From Coemansia sp. RSA 922 (Eukaryota > Kickxellomycota > Kickxellomycetes > Kickxellales > Kickxellaceae): a stretch of DNA of 46,096 bases. Positions 27,138 to 36,216 of this stretch are shown in pieces. The notes under the pieces are model-generated. The model saw only the letters and a program-made list of their open reading frames with translations. It made no database searches and had not been told where the DNA came from. A program made the position numbers and the translations under genes. The stretch lies in assembly GCA_027577415.1 (NCBI GenBank), contig JANBQS010000047.1:1-46096 (forward strand), given 5' to 3'. Numbering within the stretch: the first letter of the stretch is position 1; every line of letters starts with the position of its first letter.

Positions 27138-27883
27138 CGCAAGCTCACAAACTAGCCAACGACTTGAAGCCGCGGTATATGGAGAAGATCTTGGAAACCG
27201 CTAATCAACGACAGGTTCAGCACGAAGTCGTGCGAGAAAAGATGCTGGACAAGGGGCGAGAAAGAGAGGGTGACATGTTTGCAGACAAAGAGACATTTGT
27301 CACTAATGCATACAAGGAGCAAAAGGGGTAGCGCCAATAACTTGTCGATGATGAGGATATGCGCGAGGCGGCAGAGACGAGCACCGGCCAACATGGATAT
27401 GGCGCTGCTGTTGCTGCTGGCTTCTATCGAGGTTTCTTGGACCAAATCGATCGAGACGGCATTAACAAAGTTGTGGTGAGCGGTGCTAGCGTACCGTCTC
27501 AAGCCCAGACAGTCGAAGATAACATTGCAAGCCATTCTTTGGTTAGAAAGGGCGAGGCTCTAGTATCAGGACTTAACGTCGCCGATAGTAGTGCCAGGCT
27601 ACGCCACACACAATTGTCGACGCAAGACTCGGCCATCAGCCCAGACTATGGCAAGGAGAGAACGGCTCCTCATCGTGCTGAAGAGTTTAGGCGTCATACG
27701 GGCTCTTGTAGCTCTTACAGCCACGTCATCGAGCAAGGACTGAGTGCTCAGCAACAGATGACGGATGATGCGCGAATTCGGGAGCACGAGGCTCTAGTCA
27801 AAAAGTATGCTTGGCGCAACAACACAGTCCCCATTGAGGCTGCTCGCCAGCGTTATTTAGCGCGTAAACAGCAGCAAGTCTAG
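27138..27883 (+). pseudogene. NSRP1 (nuclear speckle splicing regulator 1) homologue, truncated with two stops
   Basis: Three separate blocks match human NSRP1 in order. PRYMEKILETANQR corresponds to the KPKYIHNLLKAVEIR region, and FADKETFVTNAYKEQ matches FDDKEAFVTSAYKKK. AGFYRGFLDQ matches SGFYRHLLNQ. The C-terminal WRNNTVPIEAARQRYLARK matches RNNEETVMSARDRYLARQ. Between blocks one and two the same frame is broken by TAG at 27329 and TAA at 27338. Both fit former Gln codons (CAG, CAA), since no frame change is needed on either side. The N-terminal third of the family (before about IYDEM in human) is not present. A shorter product could start at ATG 27359 and keep the distal half, but the conserved NSRP1 N-terminal domain would be lost. 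NSRP1 works in alternative splicing in nuclear speckles. Confidence 0.7.
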
Positions 27884-27940
27884 ACTTGTGGCCTTTAAGA
27901 AGCACCGTCCGATCATGACTTGCGACATGGTCCGTGGATG

Positions 27941-28735
27941 CTAGGGCTTGAAGCGAGGATTAGTGCGACGCCAGTCGTCCTTGTCAAGGTCGTCGATACT
28001 GCGGATCTGACCCGTCATAAAGCCTCGACCTAGTGGCGAATAGGCTACGACGGTGATGCCTAGCTCGCGGCAGGCATCGAGCAGTCCGTCAGTCTCGATG
28101 TGAGTCGTCCAGGGGCTATACTCAACTTGGACTGCAGCAATGGGATGGACCTTGTACGCACGCCTCAGTTGGTCGGCAGTGCACCCCGATAGCCCGATAA
28201 AGCGAATCTTGCCCTCCTTGACGAGTTCAGCCATGGCGCCGACTGTATCCTCAATTGGAGTATTGGGATCCACGCGGTGCTTATAGTAGAGGTCGATCTT
28301 GTCAATTCCCAAGCACTTAAGGCTTATATCGATCTGCTTACGTACATAATAGTCCAGCTTTCCATTGATGCCGATGACCAACTTGTCAAAGTTTCCCTTG
28401 AAATCAGGTCCTGCCTCCGTATGCTCTACGCCGAACTTTGTGCACACAAAGACATTGTTGCGTCGGGTCTTGAGCACTTGGCCCAACAGCCTCTCGTTGT
28501 GCCCGGAGCCATAGACGTCCGCGGTGTCCCAGAACATGCATCCCATGTCGATTGCGTGGTTGAGCACTTTTAGTGAATCGCTGTCATCAACTGCGCCATA
28601 GATGGAGGACATGCTCATGGTGCCAAGACCAATGCATGGGACACGGACCTTGTCGCCAAGAACGCCAATTTCAATGGTGGCTTTATAATCATATTTTTCC
28701 AATAACAAAAATATAATATCGGTTGACAAGATAAA
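27941..28735 (-). pseudogene. Aldo-keto reductase (AKR13-like), missing start and C-terminus
   Basis: The frame has the AKR opening VPCIGLGTMSMSSIYG and the catalytic tetrad Asp and Tyr in WDTADVYGSG, Lys in CTKFG and His in YYKHRVD. VQVEYSPWT and VAYSPLGRGF are also present, so most of the NADPH-dependent (beta/alpha)8 barrel is there. It ends at RRTNPRFKP with a TAG, where relatives continue about 60-70 residues that help bind NADPH. At the other end no in-frame ATG precedes the GLGTM methionine. The frame simply opens into a repeat sequence that also occurs at 30738-30945. Expression as a full enzyme is therefore unlikely. It converges with the NSRP1 relic, 57 bp away. An upstream exon is conceivable but I see no good acceptor. 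Confidence 0.72.
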
Positions 28736-28925
28736 GTGGAACACCAGGAGGTCCGCTCCCTCGCCATTAGGGCCTGAGAAGAGACAAACGGATATAGGAA
28801 GAACTTATGCTACAATGAAGTTGTGAATTGTATGAAGCACACACAGCTCCACTCCTCGCAGATCTTGGAGCTATTGTGAAATGTGGTGCAAAAATGGTCG
28901 TTTAATGAGAAATGCAGGGCTGAGT
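28714..28925 (+). repeat. Diverged dispersed repeat, copy 1
   Basis: About 210 bp align with 30738-30945. Shared blocks include GCCATTAGGG, AGAGACAA(A/G)CGGATAT, AGTTGTGA, GCAGATCTTGGA and ATTGTGAAATGTGGTGC. It lies at the broken 5' end of the aldo-keto reductase. No target-site duplication or terminal repeat is obvious. Confidence 0.6.
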
Positions 28926-29838
28926 AACATTATCTGACAAGGTCGTCAGAGGTAAACTATTATTTTTTGCACCCTCACCTATCCTTCTCGGTAGAGTTGA
29001 CAGTTGCGAACAACGCAAAGTATAGTATCCCGCCTATTTGGGCACGAGTATGACAGGTCCTAAAAATAGTAACGTTTGCTGGAAATGAAAAGGGAGAATA
29101 CATGTGTAAACAAATACCCCTTGCCATCACTTTGTTTAATTGAAAAAAAGACAATGCAATCTTCTACCCCGCTCCAAGCCTCTTTGTCTTATTTGGCTAT
29201 GTTGCACTTGTTACAGATCAGCGTGATAATGCACAAAACCGAACAGACAGCCCACATGGAACACTACCGACTGGGGTCTCTGAGCTGCCGACAAATATCT
29301 CCAAGATGCCGGCTGCGAGTACTCTGCCATAGGTTGGATATAGCTATATTTGCTCTCACTTTTTATACGTTAAAAATATACCTACTACTTTGCTCCACCC
29401 ATCGCTCTACTCGCACCTCATCAGCCGCCGCTGCATGTATTGCCAATTGTTTGTGTCCTGATTTTTTGCCATTTGTGTCTTCTTTGGGAACAGGTAAGCT
29501 GAGGCTGACTGAACAGAACAATGAGTGTGGATCTGCAGTGGCGTTCTCGGACCCGAAAGTGTGGGGGGAGATCTTGGTCAAATTTTTCTTCCAAAAGTAG
29601 TCATAAAAGTATATGTAGAGCCCACCTCCCCGCCCTTCTTCGGCCCACCTTTTGGCAAGTCTGACATTCTCTCATCTCTAACGCTAGCTTCCCTCTTTGA
29701 CATATCATTTGCATATCACAGCGCTTATACCTGGCTTTAGTAAACTGTCTTCCATTTTTTGTTTAACTTGTTTTCTCAATTTATTGCTCCCACCACGCCT
29801 TCCCCTTATTTTGTTTCTTGTTTTCTTGTATTTCTTCA
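28926..29838. other. Gene-poor stretch
   Basis: Long open frames here (for example about 29076-29600) lack motifs and look composition-driven. A CACCCTCACC block at about 28974 recurs at 31221 downstream of the second repeat copy, so the repeat pair may extend further with an indel. A pyrimidine-rich tract precedes the family fragment at 29839. Confidence 0.4.
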
Positions 29839-30735
29839 ATTGAGAGAGCAGAGCCCGAATCACCTCTTACGTACCTACAGCGTGCCAGAAACTATTTATG
29901 CGAGCAAATCGAAAAGAATCATCTTGATGGCAAAGAGCTGATTAAGGCGAGGGATTGCCTGGATTTAGTGATGGCTACTGTTGCCAACACACATGTCGCC
30001 CCTGTTGTCAGAAATCCCCCCGTCTCCCTTACTGTGCCTGCTCCTTTTCCTGTTGGAGATTTAGACGCCTCGAATCCCTTAGACCTTTTAAACGCCTCAG
30101 CCGCTTTGGATGCTCTGGACTCGCGGTTGTCGATTCGTTCTTGATGATTACAATCTGCCCGAGTTTCTTCAGATAATGCCGACTACACATATGTTCATGT
30201 CGCTAATAATCGATGTTGATACCGCAGAATCGGGTGTGGCAATCAGTTTAGAGTTGGTACAACGCGTTAGCGTAGAGAATGCGCTTATCAGCAAGAAGTT
30301 GACAGACCGACTTAGGCTGAGAAGAGGATACAGTGCAGTAGTGCCCGGTCCCCTGCTCTTGTACTATTTGGCTATGCTGGGTTACATGCCTATCATTGAA
30401 CTATTAGGTACAGCAATAGCCAAGATGTTTCAAATAGTTACAGGCATATCTTTAGAATCGCTGACAATTGCGACCAGAAGGGGACCTCGTCAGAGGACAA
30501 AATACGAACTTTACGGCATGATGAGGGATTGGCTCGACGGCCTGAGCCACCTTGTCGTTAAGTGCGGCAGCATAAAAAAGGTGCTGAGAATGGCAGATAA
30601 GTGTTACATGGCCTATTTGGAATAATGCAAAACAAGGGAGAATACCGCCGCCGACTTTGACCTGACTGGTGCTAATACTGTAGAAATTCTTTGGAACAAC
30701 GAGTGCAATAGTAGTATCCTCCTTGGGATAGTAAA
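29839..30735 (+). pseudogene. Broken copy C of the unrecognised family
   Basis: The N-terminal part reads AEPESPLTYLQRARNYLC and KELIKARDCLDLVMATV with no ATG before it, then frame 1 closes near 30144. The domain continues in the next frame (LDDYNLPEFLQIM), so a frameshift lies near 30120-30160. The core LLLYYLAMLGYMPIIELLG, MFQIVTGISLESLTIA and IKKVLRMADKCYMAYLE aligns with copy B. A TAA at 30623 interrupts it, and the same frame goes on to SILLGIVN, matching RISLGIRK of copy B. The similarity ends where the repeat at 30738 begins. The TAA sits where copy D has Gln (YKNQC), so it fits CAA changed to TAA. Confidence 0.6.
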
Positions 30736-30737
30736 TT

Positions 30738-30945
30738 AAAACTTTGGTTGGCAAAATGAGGTGAAACACCGGGTGGTTTATTCCCCTGCCATTAGGGTCA
30801 GGAAGAGACAAGCGGATATCGGTCGAATTTGGGCAAAAATAAAGTTGTGATTTACGAGAAGTACACACAACACAGTTTATTGCAGATCTTGGATCAATTG
30901 TGAAATGTGGTGCGAAAATGGCTATTTGACTAGCTATTTTCCACA
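30738..30945 (+). repeat. Diverged dispersed repeat, copy 2
   Basis: The counterpart of 28714-28925 in the same orientation, about 2 kb away. It begins exactly where family copy C stops aligning, so it may have truncated that gene by insertion. Confidence 0.6.
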
Positions 30946-30959
30946 TCTAACGATGTATC

Positions 30960-31162
30960 AAGGTACTCATCATAGATCGACATAAGGCCAATGATTATTT
31001 GAACATGCCCTTAGAAGAATATTTGGAGAACAGAGGTACATCTGTGGGCGAGTCAGTAGCAGCGTTGGTCGTGTGTTTGGCTGCCACCATAGCAGGCGCC
31101 AGAAACACGTGCCAGGCGTTTTGGTCACATGTGGACACTGCAGATCAAATCACCACTTCATA
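30960..31162 (+). pseudogene. Coding relic similar to 26560-26703
   Basis: The plus-strand frame runs IKVLIIDRHKANDYLNM, then YLENRGTSVGESVAALVV, then LAATIAGARNTCQAFWSHV to TAG 31160. The last third matches the minus-strand frame at 26560-26703. There is no start codon in good position and no recognised family. Confidence 0.4.
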
Positions 31163-31347
31163 GGGTCTGATGCCACACTGCTATATCAGCGGCAAATGAC
31201 TTCTGGTGATGATCTTAGCTTAGGTATTTAGTATTTATACCCTCACCCACTCGGCATTCTAGTTGGGAATCAGGAAAGGACTCCTTTCTTTCTGTTTCTT
31301 TTTATTATTTTTACACTCTTTTAGCCTCTTGCTGTACAATACTATTT

Positions 31348-31790
31348 CTATGCAAAAGACAAGGTAAGAACACTATTCCAGCCAATTATAATATTTGAAG
31401 AGTAAGTAAACTTTTTAATGTCTTGAAGGCAAGTATGACTCAAGTGAGTATAAATAGTTTGACTGAGGTAAGTAACTATTGGCCAATTCTGTTGTATTGC
31501 CGACAAGTCCTCATTCTCCCCCGCCATCAAATCTGGCGAATACGTTAAGAGCTCCTTTAGTTCAGATTCGCAGAGGCCAAGGAGGATCCGACTACTACTA
31601 TAATTTACCTGCATCATCCCAGTTGCAACCGAGCCCACAGCTTCCAAGCCCACACACATAGAGCTCATTTTATAACACTGATTTTTATATGCAGTGTTAC
31701 ACCTTTTTGCCATTCGCAGTACCTGCTGCATTGATCCCACATCCGTTATTAGCCAACACAAGCAATTGGATTCAAAGAGTTTGTAGATAA
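31348..31790 (-). pseudogene. C-terminal fragment D of the unrecognised family
   Basis: The frame has no stop from about 31790 to 31348 but no ATG at its start. WLITDVGSMQQVLRMAKRC aligns with the same part of copies B and C. ILLGLCESELKELLTYSPDL with MAGENEDLS aligns with the end of copy B (SLGIRKSELQVLFTYLLEL, MEGEDEG). Only the C-terminal third of the domain remains. It extends about 20 residues beyond the end of copy B. Confidence 0.5.
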
Positions 31791-31854
31791 ATATTTGTTT
31801 CTTTTGATTACTAAGGACAATAAATATGTTTATTTTAAAAGAAGAGAACAGCTA

Positions 31855-32127
31855 ATGAGCAAACAAAAAAGGTTACCTACTTGCAGAGCAAGAGATATTG
31901 AGCTTTCCAAAAGGTTCAAAAGCCGTGTGCGCAAATTGCAAAGCACATTTGATCTCTTGTAGCGGAGCATCGCCAAGATTATTAGTGATACTCGTGTGAA
32001 TGACGCTGTAAACTTGATGGACGATGTATTTTCTAGTTCCAATATCCAGCTCTTTGCTCTTTTTTATGCTGCGGCAGTACTATTTTTGTTCGACTTTCTG
32101 TTAGTATTCCTCCTCAAATGCATATAG
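31855..32127 (+). pseudogene. Small ORF with one in-frame TAG and a C-terminal membrane segment
   Basis: ATG at 31855 opens MSKQKRLPTCRARDIELSK. A TAG interrupts at 31960, and the frame then continues RSIAKIISDTRVNDAVNLMDD to a hydrophobic tail (FALFYAAAVLFLFDFLLVFLL) and a TAG at 32125. If the first TAG is a changed Gln codon the product is a 90-residue tail-anchored protein. The helical region plus anchor vaguely recalls SNARE-like proteins, but I cannot assign it. Readthrough (TAG followed by CGG) is possible but unproven. Confidence 0.35.
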
Positions 32128-32773
32128 ACGAAATAAAAAGACATTGCGTATGTCGTTAAGCAGAGTACATAAAGATACATGGCCCACATTTATAGAGCAC
32201 TCGACATAAGCCAAGCACCAGATCCACATTGCCTATTCAGGGAATTGAAAGTATGACGCGGTCATCAATAACGAGTATGTGGCACAGCCCTGACTTCAAT
32301 GCTGGATCATAGATATTGCGAGATGATTAGGACAATGAGCAGAATATATTCTAGAAGTAATTTTGTTGTATGCTTGTAAATCGCTAGATAATAGCAGTTT
32401 GAAATAGGAAAGCCATATATTGGTCCGCGTTTTTTTTTCTTAATTGTTCATACTAGGTGCGCAGGCGCCACAAAAAAAAGCGGTCTTTTTGATTTTGTGT
32501 GTCAGCTTTTGCTCTATATTTTGACGGTATTTGTTTGCTTCAAAAAATGGCATTCAAACGCTCTGATTGTTCACTCAATCGTTCTTGTTGTGTTTGTTGA
32601 CGTTTTTTTTTCACCCTTGCTCATGCTGCAAGAGGGATATGCGGGCGAATAATTTTGTGTTTCTCTTTTTTAGATTATTACACATGGGCACCCTTGGTCT
32701 TGTTATTTTTTTAAAGATACTCTTTTTAAACACCCTGTTACGACGTCGCTAGACCTGTTAGTGTATATCAAAG
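32128..32773. other. Promoter-side intergenic region
   Basis: 646 bp, AT-rich, with T homopolymers. It marks the end of the gene-poor stretch and must contain the promoter of the gene at 32774. Nothing else recognised. Confidence 0.4.
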
Positions 32774-34375
32774 ATGGAGGCACAAGGGAACGGCAGCATA
32801 GCTCAAAGCACAGATAAGAGCGTACCGGACAATCAGAGTAGTGCTGCGATTAGGCCGTGCGCTTGTGGAGCGATTTGCTGGCAGTGTTGTGGACAAGTAC
32901 CTGGTCTAGCCGAGGCTGGCGGTCTACAAGATCAGCCTGGGATCCAACTATCCGACTCTACGCTCCAACTGCGCTTAACAGAATACGCGTCAATGCAGTC
33001 CAACCACAGTGGCGGCAACAGTAATATTCGGACCCTACGGTCATGGAGCTCGTCAGACAAACACGGACCTCGGTTAGAGGACCAAGGAAAGGGTGGACGA
33101 GGACCTCGACGCTTCAGTGTAGCAGGGCCAGCTGGTAGCGGCGGAAGCGCGGCAGGGTCGCGGCAGTCACAAAAGCATCTCTCGCTACACACATGGGCAG
33201 AGGAAGATGAGCTGCCGGACACTAGTGGCGGGCCATTCAATAATTCGGCCGCGGCGATGAGTGCAGCTGCAAGCGTTTTGGCTTCCAGAAACACAGTCGC
33301 CGGACAGCAAGTACACGCGGGCAAGCACAGTCAGGCGGCCCACCACTATCGCAATCTAAGCCACGGGAACCACCAGGCGGCCCGGCACTTTGCCCACAAC
33401 AACAGCAGTAGTAGCAGCGTAAGCAGTGGAGGCGGCGCTTTTGGTAAACGGATGGTACCTGAGGCAACATTTGGATTTCTTGACGTGTCATCTAGCAGCT
33501 CGTCGAGTGGACCGCCATCGACACAGCATACGGCTAGCAATAGTGTTGGTGGCAGCCACCGGCGACTACGCACGCCTTATTCTATTTCGATTCCCTCGAT
33601 GATCGGATCGCCGCTGTCCTTTACACAGTCATTTTTAGCATCGCGATCGTCAATGTACGGTAGACAACCACCGTCTAGTCAGATACGAGCTGCGCACATT
33701 GACTGGGATAGTCTGTCGATGATGGAGGAGGCGGCGTGGGGTAACAGCGGCGTAAATCGCGGGGATTTGCCAGTGTGGCAACAAAGCATGGGGCTACCGA
33801 TCGACATGGCGTGTGGCGGGGGGATTGCCAAACCCAATGTAGCGGGACAGGCACAGCTTAACTTCCAGCGGGCGCATTTGCCGGCCGGAGCAGTGGGCGA
33901 AGTCATTCCTCAGCACTTGCAACACATTTACCAACAGCACTTGATGTACCCGCATCACCAGCTGCAATACCAACATTTGTTGCAACAGCAGCAGTTGCTC
34001 CAGCAGCAGCAAATGCATCAGCAAAGGCAGCAGGCGGTTCGGAGCTCGTGTGTGTCCGATGTACTGCATGCACACATGACGGCTGCGGCAGCCACGGGCG
34101 GCGGAGGACTCCCGGGATCACTGGGCGATGTGTGCGCAAGCATGGCGCAGGTGGCTGTGGCCAACGAGTGGGAGCGACAGATGGCGTGGGACTACGCGTG
34201 CCACCACCACCCGCTCTTAGCCAGTTTTTCAGTCGCATCGCCTCTAAAGCTGTCGGCCGTTTGGCGATGTGCCTTACTAATAGTGCTTGTGATCGGCACT
34301 TTGTGTGTGTTGATAGGGATTCCTGCCGCGCTGACGGCTTTGTTGGGCAGGCAAGGGTCTTCTCGCTTTGTCTGA
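32774..34375 (+). CDS. Unknown low-complexity protein with C-terminal membrane anchor
   Basis: 533 residues, no recognised family. Near the N-terminus is a short cysteine cluster, CACGAICWQCCG (about 29-40). The bulk is Ser/Gly/His-rich with a Ser run (SSSSSSS) and a Gln/His-rich section (about residues 395-425). One membrane segment lies near 497-523 (ALLIVLVIGTLCVLIGIPA), followed by a 15-residue tail, so the protein is probably tail-anchored with the N-terminus in the cytosol. The Cys cluster could be palmitoylated or bind metal (inference). The start at 32774 gives a clean ATG with AAAG before it. No intron is needed. The real-gene call rests on length, GC-rich coding composition and lack of stops. 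Confidence 0.7.
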   Translation: MEAQGNGSIAQSTDKSVPDNQSSAAIRPCACGAICWQCCGQVPGLAEAGGLQDQPGIQLSDSTLQLRLTEYASMQSNHSGGNSNIRTLRSWSSSDKHGPRLEDQGKGGRGPRRFSVAGPAGSGGSAAGSRQSQKHLSLHTWAEEDELPDTSGGPFNNSAAAMSAAASVLASRNTVAGQQVHAGKHSQAAHHYRNLSHGNHQAARHFAHNNSSSSSVSSGGGAFGKRMVPEATFGFLDVSSSSSSSGPPSTQHTASNSVGGSHRRLRTPYSISIPSMIGSPLSFTQSFLASRSSMYGRQPPSSQIRAAHIDWDSLSMMEEAAWGNSGVNRGDLPVWQQSMGLPIDMACGGGIAKPNVAGQAQLNFQRAHLPAGAVGEVIPQHLQHIYQQHLMYPHHQLQYQHLLQQQQLLQQQQMHQQRQQAVRSSCVSDVLHAHMTAAAATGGGGLPGSLGDVCASMAQVAVANEWERQMAWDYACHHHPLLASFSVASPLKLSAVWRCALLIVLVIGTLCVLIGIPAALTALLGRQGSSRFV

Positions 34376-35281
34376 CTAACAAAAATATATACAAAACAAA
34401 GGATTCCCATCATAACAGTCACTCCTTACAAAGCACACACAAAAAAAGTGCCATGTGTGATATCCGTCCGTTTCTGAAATACGCACACTCATGATCATTC
34501 CCCCTTTTGCCGCCATAGCCGTTTCCGGTTATGTGGCCTACGTTATCGCATCTTTGACATACTCCACCAAATGCAAAAAACGATGTTTTCTTTTAGCCTG
34601 CATCGGGAGGGCTTAAAATATGTGCATACTTGTCACGAGTCGTGCTTAATTTCGTGCATGCATTTTCCACCCCGCATTAATGCTTGGCAAAAATAAAAAC
34701 AAAAAAAAGGGAGGCGTTGTTGACAAAAGCAACCGAAGGGTTTGTCTGCCCTTTTTTTTTGCTCTTTCCAGATAGGCATCTTTTTACCTAGTCGGGAAAC
34801 GCAGATGCCGAGGAGGAGAAACCAAGGGACGAAAAACCATCTCAAGAGAAATCACAGGCACAATGCCTCATGCCGGCAAAGAAAATTTATTTCTGCTGGA
34901 AAGAAGAGGGAAAAAAAAAGACCCAGCCACATCAAACCTTTCTGAGGATGCAGCAAATACGGAAAAGGGACGTCGATCAATTTTCTTTTTCTTCTCGTTT
35001 GACACTGCTTTTTTTGCCCCAACTTTTGTTTCCATGTGATTGGATAGACCCCTTTTTTTTCTCCCCTTGTGCCAAGTACGCAAAACAAAAGAGAAAAGAG
35101 GGAGAGGCGCCTTCGCCACACTTTTTTTTGAAGGACCCCATTTTTTTTTTTTGCTTTAAATTTAAACTCTTGCGGTCCCTGTCCTTCTCCCTCTCTCTCT
35201 CTTTACCTCATCTTATTTCTCTTCTATCCTTAAAAAAAGCTTTTTTTATTTTATTTCCTTGTACCTGTTATTTATTATACA
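34376..35281. other. Long leader/promoter region of the PH-domain gene
   Basis: 906 bp between two plus-strand genes. The half next to 35282 is strongly pyrimidine-rich with T runs and a TCTCTCTCTCT tract (about 35190-35201), typical of fungal promoters and 5' UTRs. Open frames here are composition-driven. No RNA gene seen. Confidence 0.5.
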
Positions 35282-35923
35282 ATGTCGTCGCTTACATCAG
35301 GCGCAAGCTCAACCTCGACTACTTGTGAGGCAGTACAACTATGCAAGCTGAATCCTACATACCAGGGTTGGCTGTACCGGTATAGCACTAGTGCATTTCT
35401 AAAGAACTGGAAGCGTCGGTATTACGTGTTGGCGGACGAGCGTCTATACATGTTCAAGGACAATTGCCCTAGTGGCCATCACCACTGTGTCGTGGATTTG
35501 ACAACGTTCCGTTCAGTCCAGCAAATCAGTAACCCGCGTAAAACCAAGTACGGATTCCTGCTGCGTACATTGCGTCGACCATCTGTGTTTGATGATCCCG
35601 CAGCAGAGCCACAAGAGATGTTTGAGTTGGAGTTGTATACAGAGACAGAGACTGCGCTTTTGGAGTGGATGAGCGCGGTGTCGAAGGTGTTTGTCACTAT
35701 GGATTTGAGGTCGTTCCAGTCGCCGGTATCGAGCTTTGACGCATTGGTTCAGAGAGCCGGTAACTTGCAGCCGAGACATGGTGGCTCGATACTCAACCGT
35801 ATGGATAAACGTAGAGCTGAGGGTGGTAACTCTCTTAGCAACTCGCCGTCTTCATCTACCTTGGTGTCTAGTAGTTCTCCGGGGCGCGTAGCTATGGCGC
35901 CGTTTGGCGAATATGGCATTTGA
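35282..35923 (+). CDS. PH-domain protein
   Basis: 213 residues. A PH domain spans about 27-140: it opens YQGWLYRYSTSAFLKNWKRR with YYVLADERLYMFKD (strands 1-3) and closes with the alpha-helix holding the invariant Trp, ALLEWMSAVSKVF. The WKRRYYVL basic loop is of the kind that binds phosphoinositides. The remaining 70 residues are Ser-rich and basic and probably disordered. There is no other domain. It likely acts as a membrane-binding adaptor. The partner is not deducible. The ATG at 35282 follows a TTTATTATACA leader. Confidence 0.85.
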   Translation: MSSLTSGASSTSTTCEAVQLCKLNPTYQGWLYRYSTSAFLKNWKRRYYVLADERLYMFKDNCPSGHHHCVVDLTTFRSVQQISNPRKTKYGFLLRTLRRPSVFDDPAAEPQEMFELELYTETETALLEWMSAVSKVFVTMDLRSFQSPVSSFDALVQRAGNLQPRHGGSILNRMDKRRAEGGNSLSNSPSSSTLVSSSSPGRVAMAPFGEYGI

Positions 35924-36216
35924 GCTTTTTGCATGTTTCCCCCCTTCTTTTGCTATTACCACCGACGTTTATTATTTTCTGCGCTACCTCACTTTACGTA
36001 TTATTTTTTATACTCTTTTGCACTATTTCTTTTCCCCCTATAGATTTACATATATCCTGAATTAGCTTGTTTGGCTGCGGTGGCCGCAGTTTGAAACAGA
36101 TACTAGTACCATAGGCAATCGAGGGACTCGATAAATAATAGTAGAACAGACCACTTTTCTTCTTTACTTTTTGTATCAAAGGCTATTTCTTTTTTTGTTC
36201 TCTCTTTGGTTATACC

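Noticed and set aside
29076..29600. 174-codon open frame
   Set aside because: No conserved motif, irregular composition; lies in a decayed stretch.
30452..30946. Minus-strand open frame across the repeat copy 2
   Set aside because: Overlaps family copy C on the plus strand; the similar frame in repeat copy 1 contains stops, so protein coding is not supported, though some residue similarity is seen.
22850..32127. Reassignment of TAG/TAA to glutamine in this organism
   Set aside because: Intact conserved genes in the same window end normally at TAA or TAG (INTS8, MYST, LSM3, TBCC), so the stops in relics are mutations.
34852..35328. Frames rich in Phe/Lys in the leader before the PH-domain gene
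   Set aside because: Arise from T and A homopolymers in a promoter region.
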